Below are positions 57,602 to 64,000 of a stretch of 64,000 bases of DNA, piece by piece. Each line of letters opens with the position of its first letter. Within the stretch, counting starts at the first letter, position 1. This DNA comes from Pogonophryne albipinna. Its lineage: Eukaryota; Chordata; Actinopteri; Perciformes; Artedidraconidae. Below the pieces are notes generated by a model. That model had not been told where the DNA came from. It did no database searches and saw only the letters and a list, made by a program, of their open reading frames with translations. The position numbers and the translations under genes are program-made. The stretch covers positions 401,001-465,000 of the forward strand of contig JAPTMU010000088.1 of NCBI GenBank assembly GCA_028583405.1, read 5' to 3'.

Positions 57602-58626
57602 TCCAAAAGTTGAGAAATGTTAGGAAAGACTTTAGGTCAGCGATACTCTTTCTTTACCCTGGGGCCAATTTGGCAAAATGACAGGATAAACAAGCTCCGT
57701 TATTATATCAGTATTCTTTGTTTATGCACGCTGGCACCTTAGTTACATTAACACTACACAATAAATAGTCTCTGGGCCGCTCTGCACCTTATCTGCTCTA
57801 TCTGTCCTGCCATACGTTGAGTTTCCTTTCTTATGCAAATAGTAAACCATACAAAAAAAAAATTGCCAGGAGAGGAAAATACACTGAGAATATTTAACAG
57901 ATTGTTTTCACCATCAACATTTTAAGTGAAACTGAGCAACTGAGTTTGTTTTTACCATCTTTTCCCCACATTTCAACATGTTCTGAAGCCATTGCAAAAT
58001 CAACTTTAGTTAATAGGAACTTCTTAAACATTATTTCTAAGGTCTGGAATGATTGTTTGAGCATTTTGATTTTTTACAACACTTACTTGTTACTTTTTGC
58101 AAATGTTTGATGAGTTGAGAAGGCCATGTTTCCCCATTGATCCTCAGTAGATTATTCTGCTCTGTTAAAGATGTCCAATGCTTCAAAATTAAACAACTTT
58201 TTGCAGGAATTTTAAAGCAGTGATATTTCCAAGCCTGAGTTAATACACAGCTCAATGTTAAAGGTCAAGAACATTTGGTTAAAAATACAAATATTGATTC
58301 ATAAAATTCACAAAATGCCAAATCCAGTTGCCTTCAAATCCTTTTTCTCTTTGCAGAAGGAAGCTTTTGTATTCAGGGTTTGTAACAGGACAGAATATAA
58401 AGGGATGAAGGCACTAAATGATTAAATTACAGCATGAGAGAAAGCTTCACATTGTAATATGCTTCAGCTTCTTCACCTTGACTTTATTTAGGTGTGAACC
58501 CAAACCACTTATCATAAAGGCTGGATGGAAAAATCTGATTAACCAAAGCCACTGAGAGTAACGCTGGATCGTCTCTTAACAGCTGTTTGCATCAAAACCT
58601 GAATATATAACTCCTACTTATTTTTC
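57601..58626. other. Unassigned intronic sequence
   Basis: No supportable feature. Confidence 0.5.
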
Positions 58627-60980
58627 ACAAGACGTGGGAAGTAGTGGAGTACAAATACTTCCTTACTGTACTTAGGTAAATGTTTCTGGTACCAGTACTT
58701 TACTCCACTACTTATTTTACTTTGACTTCTTACATTCTGAACCCAAATACCTGTACTTTCTACTTCTCACATGTTGAACCCAAATACCTGTACTTTCTAC
58801 TTCTTACATGTTGAACTCAAATACCTGTACTTTCTACTTCTTACATGTTGAACACAAATACCTGTACTTTCTACTTCTTACATGTTGAACACAAATACCT
58901 GTACTTTCTACTTCTTACATGTTGAACACAAATACCTGTACTTTCTACTTCTTACATGTTGAACACAAATACCTGTACTTTCTACTTCTTACATGTTGAA
59001 CACAAATACCTGTACTTTCTACTTCTTACATGTTGAACACAAATACCTGTACTTTCTACTTCTTACATGTTGAACACAAATACCTGTACTTTCTACTTCT
59101 TACATGTTGAATACAAATACCTGTACTTTCTACTTCTTACATGTTGAACACAAATACCTGTACTTTCTACTTCTTACATGTTGAACACAAATATCTGTAC
59201 TTTCTACTTCTTACATTTTGAACACAAGTACCTGTACTTTCTACTTCTTACATGTTGAACACAAATACCTGTACTTTCTACTTCTTACATGTTGAACACA
59301 AATACCTGTACTTTCTACTTCTTACATGTTGAACACAAATACCTGTACTTTCTACTTCTTACATGTTGAACACAAATACCTGTACTTTCTACTTCTTACA
59401 TGTTGAACACAAATACCTGTACTTTCTACTTCTTACATGTTGAACACAAATACCTGTACTTTCTACTTCTTACATGTTGAACCCAAATACCTGTACTTTC
59501 TACTTCTTACACTTTGAACACAAATACCTGTACTTTCTACTTCTTACATGTTGAACACAAATACCTGTACTTTCTACTTCTTACATGTTGAACACAAATA
59601 CCTGTACTTTCTACTTCTTACATGTTGAACCCAAATACCTGTACTTTCTACTTCTTACACTTTGAACCCAAATACCTGTACTTTCTACTTCTTACAATTT
59701 GAACACAAATACCTGTACTTTCTACTTCTTACATGTTGAACACAAATACCTGTACTTTCTACTTCTTACATGTTGAACCCAAATACCTGTACTTTCTACT
59801 TCTTACATGTTGAACCCAAATACCTGTACTTTCTACTTCTCACATGTTGAACCCAAATACCTGTACTTTCTACTTCTTACATGTTGAATACAAATACCTG
59901 TACTTTCTACTTCTTACATGTTGAACACAAATACCTGTACTTTCTACTTCTTACATGTTGAACACAAATATCTGTACTTTCTACTTCTTACATTTTGAAC
60001 ACAAGTACCTGTACTTTCTACTTCTTACATGTTGAACACAAATACCTGTACTTTCTACTTCTTACATGTTGAACACAAATACCTGTACTTTCTACTTCTT
60101 ACATGTTGAACACAAATACCTGTACTTTCTACTTCTTACATGTTGAACCCAAATACCTGTACTTTCTACTTCTTACACTTTGAACACAAGTACCTGTACT
60201 TTCTACTTCTTACACTTTGAACCCAAATACCTGTACTTTCTACTTCTTACAATTTGAACACAAATACCTGTACTTTCTACTTCTTACATGTTGAACACAA
60301 ATACCTGTACTTTCTACTTCTTACATGTTGAACCCAAATACCTGTACTTTCTACTTCTTACATGTTGAACTCAAATACCTGTACTTTCTACTTCTTACAT
60401 GTTGAACTCAAATACCTGTACTTTCTACTTCTTACATGTTGAACCCAAATACCTGTACTTTCTACTTCTTACATGTTGAACACAAATACCTGTACTTTCT
60501 ACTTCTTACATGTTGAACCCAAATACCTGTACTTTCTACTTCTTACATGTTGAACACAAATACCTGTACTTTCTACTTCTCTCATTTTCCAAACAGCTGG
60601 TTCCTTTAGTCTGAATGTGTGTTTGGTGGCGTGATCATTATTCTTTAGAGTCATTGCGTGCCTATTGATTTGAACACGATCCGTGTATCCATCATTTCCT
60701 GGTCTTCTCTAAAGAAGAGGGACCAATGGAAACGTTGTCATGTTGCCGTTGTTCAGCATGGAAACATTCATGAGCTAACAATGACATTATTGTTCTATTA
60801 ATATAAAGGGAGGTCAGGTACTCTTTAAAACAGCTGCTAGCTATGGGTACTTTTTACTTAAGCACACTTTGAAGCCCTCTTTACTTTTACTTGAGTAAAG
60901 AAGTTTAGTCAGTACTTCTACTTTCACCAGAGTATTTTGAAACACGAGTATATAGGATGAGTGTACTTTTGCCATCTCTG
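58627..60980 (+). mobile_element. Tol2-like hAT element with 37-bp minisatellite, copy 3
   Basis: Left end caagacgtgggaagtagtgg (slightly decayed CAGAGATGGGAAGTAG) and right end gtacttttgccatctctg. The unique segment 60578-60950 is nearly identical to 1433-1830, including tggtggcgtgatcattattc and gaccaatggaaacgttgtca. No transposase. Confidence 0.85.
58727..60577. repeat. 37-bp minisatellite, about 50 copies (hAT copy 3)
   Basis: Same unit as 527-1432. A block of variants (gaatacaaat, then aatatctgta, then acattttgaacacaagtac) appears twice about 780 bp apart (59108-59230 and 59885-60008), and acactttgaac variants also recur, showing duplication of blocks of about 21 units. Confidence 0.95.
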
Positions 60981-61865
60981 GATGTCACATCAAGCAATGA
61001 AATGAGTAAAGAATGGTAACATTTCAGAAGGGAAGTGAGGCGTTCAGGCGTAAAGCTGAGAGTTGTAAACAGCACGCCGTGACCTTTCAGATCCGATGGT
61101 TACCCGCCTTGTGTCTGTCAGTCTGAGATCTGCCGTCACTCTGAAGCAGCTCTTTGTGGACGGACTGAAATGTTATGATGGACATATTTTCATCAATGAG
61201 TGTGACGGACAGCTTACAGGAGCTCTGCTGAATGCAAAACATCGATTAGTCTCCATTGGAGGCCAAAAGATAGATAGGCTTTTATTTTAAAATCCTCTTC
61301 TTTGATATTCATTCATTGATCGCACCACAAGTTGAAAGGACATCCAGCTCTTCTGTCATTTCAGAATAAAGCCATGGTGTTATTTCTGAAGTTGATCATT
61401 TGCATATGAATGCAACATACCTCCTTTTATTTAATTTGTTTTACGCTCCACAAATAGACATGTCTTCAGATGTGCGATACATTTTTGAATAAAGAACAAA
61501 TAGTGCAACACATCATCTGAAAATGTCAAGTTTATGCTGAAGCCCTATATGAATATATTATTTCAACCCAAGAAATACTTTAAAAATAACTGCAGAACAC
61601 AATGTTTCGGCAGCTCACGAAATGTCATCTTTAATAATTAATAACTAAAAACGTTGTATTTTCTTTTCTTTATTATATTATAGCTTTTCTTTAATACTTT
61701 TGTATGCATGCGTCTACGTAACATTAAGCTGTCTGTGGCTCTTTTCCTCTGTAAAAACGTAAATGTCCCCTCTGTGGGACGAACACAGGTATTCTGATTC
61801 TGATAACTCGTGTTCATCATGAATATGTTGCTGTATTCTAATGGTGTGTTGTGTCTTCTTCTAAG
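60981..61865. other. Intron sequence upstream of the second exon
   Basis: Apparently single-copy. The frame at 61096-61290 has no recognisable domain. The acceptor tract tgttgtgtcttcttctaag ends it. Confidence 0.5.
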
Positions 61866-62058
61866 GGAGGTGCTGGGCAATGTGGAGGTGATGCAGCTGG
61901 ACTTTGAGATGGAGAACTTCACCAGCCTCTCGGTGACTCGGAGGATAAACTGGAACATCGACTACAAGGGTCAGAGCCCCCCGCCCGAATCAGAGAAGGT
62001 GGTGACGGAGCTGACGGTGGTGCAGAGAGACATCCAGGCCATCATCCCTCTGGCCATG
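61866..62058 (+). CDS. tmem132e: Next exon of the TMEM132-family gene (probably TMEM132E)
   Basis: This 193-bp exon follows acceptor tcttcttctaag and ends at ATG just before donor gtgagt (62059). The first G completes the Gly codon begun at 45629-45630; 64 codons follow and it ends in phase 0. The frame opens EVLGNVEVMQ, continues LDFEMENFTS and ends RDIQAIIPLAM. The core LDFEMENFTS, the RRI-W-IDY strand and the VTELTV..RD..AI.PLAM ending match my recollection of TMEM132E better than TMEM132C or D, where the first part is much more acidic and lacks ENFTS. NFT is a potential N-glycosylation sequon, as expected for an extracellular domain. The donor is about 70 bp from a 37-bp minisatellite. 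The next exon (expected to continue with a TEI.NTAILTG-like strand) is not visible before 64000. Confidence 0.92.
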
Positions 62059-62090
62059 GTGAGTGGACAAAGATACATAGGATCCAAAGA

Positions 62091-63241
62091 TTTAAAGGTC
62101 CCCTATTATGCAAAATCCACTTTGTCATGTCTCTTCTACATCAACATGTGTCCCCTCTTCTTCATGTCTCTTCTACATCAACATGTGTCCCCTCTTCTTC
62201 ATGTCTCTTCTACATCAACATGTGTCCCCTCTTCTTCATGTCTCTTCTACATCAACATGTGTCCCCTCTTCTTCGTGTCTCTTCTACATCAACATGTGTC
62301 CCCTCTTCTTCATGTCTCTTCTACATCAACATGTGTCCCCTCTTCTTCATGTCTCTTCTACATCAACATGTGTCCGCTCTTCTTCATGTCTCTTCTACAT
62401 CAACACGTGTCCCCTCTTCTCCATGTCTCTTTTACATCAACATGTGTCCCCTCTTCTTCATGTCTCTTCTACATCAACATGTGTCCCCTCTTCTTCATGT
62501 CTCTTCTACATCAACATGTGTCCCCTCTTCTTCATGTGTCTTCTACATCAACATGTGTCCCCTCTTCTTCATGTCTCTTCTACATCAACATGTGTCCCCT
62601 CTTCTTCATGTCTCTTTTTCATCAACATGTGTCCCCTCTTCTTCATGTCTCTTCTTCATCAACATGTGTCCCCTCTTCTTCATGTCTCTTTTTCATCAAC
62701 ATGTGTCCCCTCTTCTTCATGTCTCCTCTACATCAACATGTGTCCCCTCTTCTTCATGTCTCTTCTACATCAACATGTGTCCCCTCTTCTTCATGTCTCT
62801 TCTACATCAACATGTGTCCTCTCTTCTTCATGTCTCTTCTACATCAACATGTGTCCCCTCTTCTCCGTGTCTCTTCTACATCAACCTGTGTCCCCTCTTC
62901 TTCATGTCTCTTCTACATAACGATGTGTTGGCTTGTGTAACCATTAGCCAATCAGCAACCAAGGTAACCCCCCCCCACCTTATCACCTGAATCTCCTCCT
63001 AGAGCACCATTGAGTTCTTTGTAACCAAATCTCTCTCAGAGGGGCGTGGGGAGGGGCTCCTTATTTTCATCTAAAGTAACAGACAGAGAATCAGCACTTT
63101 GGAAACAGGGCTGAAACAGAGGGGGTTATGGGTAATGCTGCAATGATCTGTTTGGCGGTTCAGCCAATCAGAGACAGGCTCTGTATATATCTGAGACCTG
63201 GAATATATTGATGAAACACAGTATAATAGGGGACCTTTAAA
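62091..63241 (+). mobile_element. TTAA-type MITE (AGGTCCCC ends) carrying a 37-bp minisatellite
   Basis: The left end TTTAAAGGTCCCCTATTATGC and right end gtataataggggacctttaa are inverted repeats, bounded by TTAA (62092-62095, 63237-63240). The ends resemble those of the 57-bp family (TTAAAGAGGCCCTATTATGC). The right half (62940-63230), containing accattagccaatcagcaac and gttatgggtaatgctgcaat, is noncoding. It lies 32 bp after the exon donor. Confidence 0.8.
62128..62921. repeat. 37-bp minisatellite, about 21 copies, just after the exon donor
   Basis: The unit tgtctcttctacatcaacat + gtgtcccctcttcttca (37 bp) is unrelated in sequence to the hAT 37-bp unit. Variants: cttcgtgtc, ctccatgtc, tttttcatc and cttcttcatc. 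All three + frames are open because no frame of the unit creates a stop. It is rich in ctcttctt and pyrimidine tracts on the gene's sense strand. Confidence 0.95.
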
Positions 63242-63500
63242 TGTTTAATTGTCATATGCACAATAGCTACAGTGTAGTTGTTGGCAATGAATGATGTGTC
63301 TTGATATCTGTCTATGTTGATGTTACAAATGGAGCTGCTGTGATGCAAGTCACATTTCAGACTTGACCTGACCATTAAAGTATTATCATATCTTAATGAA
63401 ACTCTTAAGTCCCAGGCTTCTCCATTAGGACAATATACTTAAAATATAAAAAGAAAGAGGAATAAAATAGTGCAAGTGATATAACGGTGCAAGAGGATTA
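63242..63500 (+). mobile_element. Dispersed retroelement-like segment, related to 20790-20950
   Basis: tttaattgtcatatgcacaa, then cttaagtcccaggcttctcc and aaatagtgcaagtgatataa match the order of motifs in the 20.8-kb copies. A block between 63290 and 63390 has no counterpart there. Confidence 0.55.
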
Positions 63501-64000
63501 GGTTACCTACTGTATGTCCATGTATCTGAAGAAAGAAAAAAACCTTGATTTTTAATATTTTAGGAAAGTTCGAGTGAGTTTGCATGTGGTTTACTTGAGT
63601 GTGCAGTGGAGGGAACACAGATATTTTAGCCTTTGCAGACACAACAACCGATATAACACACTGCAGGAAATGGAAACCCCAAAAAGCAGAATAAGGCCTC
63701 TTTAAAACATGCTTGGTCGAGGCTGAATCCCAAACCTATGGATCAGTTCAGGACATCCAAAAAGTCCAAAACCGGAAAAATGTCCTGTGCTGCAAACTGT
63801 GTTTCTCATAATCAGAGATCTGTGTGATCTTCAGCGTTATGTAATCCCATAAGGAGGCTTCCACTTATTAAAGCCCAGGCAGCAGAATCTCTCTTTGCAT
63901 CAGGAATCCTTTAAAGCACCACTTAATCCTTACTAAAACTGCATATGTTAATATATCTTTCTTTCTTTATTCACTAAGTTAAGTAAATACCATGAACAGA
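63501..64000. other. Unassigned intron with a small MITE fragment
   Basis: 63625-63710 (ttagcctttgcagacacaac ... aataaggcctctttaa) matches the right end of the 57-bp-family MITEs. Nothing else supportable. Confidence 0.5.

Noticed and set aside
58727..60577. CRISPR-like array because of a regular ~37-bp repeat
   Set aside because: Units are contiguous with no unique spacers, and the context is an animal intron inside a hAT element.
61096..61290. 64-codon open frame before the second exon
   Set aside because: No recognisable homology and no splice signals; probably chance.
61810..62940. 376-codon open frame covering the second exon and the 37-bp array as one gene
   Set aside because: The exon part is real but ends at a strong donor at 62059; the rest is MITE minisatellite in an intron. 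The start at 61810 lies in the upstream intron.

Overview
The window is vertebrate nuclear DNA, almost certainly from a teleost fish. The evidence is a pair of spliced exons of a vertebrate membrane-protein gene with canonical GT-AG borders, very long (CA)n/(TG)n tracts, a Tc1-type transposon, tRNA-derived SINEs and many hAT-like and TTAA-flanked elements typical of ray-finned fish genomes. There is no sign of bacterial organisation (operons, ribosome binding sites, terminators).

Only two pieces of host coding sequence can be supported. Both are on the + strand: 45490-45630 and 61866-62058. They have matching splice phases (the first ends with two bases of a Gly codon, the second supplies the third), so they are consecutive exons separated by a 16.2-kb intron. 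The translation fits the extracellular part of the TMEM132 family of single-pass neural membrane proteins and is closest, from memory, to TMEM132E. On this reading 1-45489 is upstream intron, 45631-61865 is one intron, and 62059-64000 is the start of the next intron.

The rest is intron filled with mobile and tandem repeats. (1) Tol2-like hAT elements carrying a 37-bp minisatellite occur at 36-1845, 43268-45336 and 58627-60980. (2) A TTAA-flanked MITE family carries a 57-bp minisatellite that is expanded at 4393-5605 and 29270-30970 but absent or nearly absent in copies at 31563-31930 and 38510-41723. (3) A family with AGGTGGGG ends has five copies; the one at 12280 is long and keeps a coding exon-like segment. 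(4) A piggyBac-like family with TTAA-CCCTCCT ends holds (TG)n tracts at 6720, 14568 and 33012. (5) A nearly intact Tc1 element lies at 50524-52128, its transposase frame broken by one base. (6) Two other hAT MITEs have perfect 8-bp target duplications (37211, 54309), and a four-level nest of insertions spans 38510-41723. (7) A composite at 19484-20627 combines a 20-bp GC-rich VNTR with a retroelement-like tail between long direct repeats, resembling primate SVA in layout.

Both exons sit very close to tandem arrays. The first lies 34 bp downstream of a 118-bp duplicated intron segment that brackets a hAT minisatellite element, and a 40-bp array of acceptor-like sequences starts about 355 bp after it. 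The second has a 37-bp array beginning about 70 bp after its donor. The most interesting material is therefore how transposon-borne minisatellites arise and expand, and what they do to splicing of this gene.
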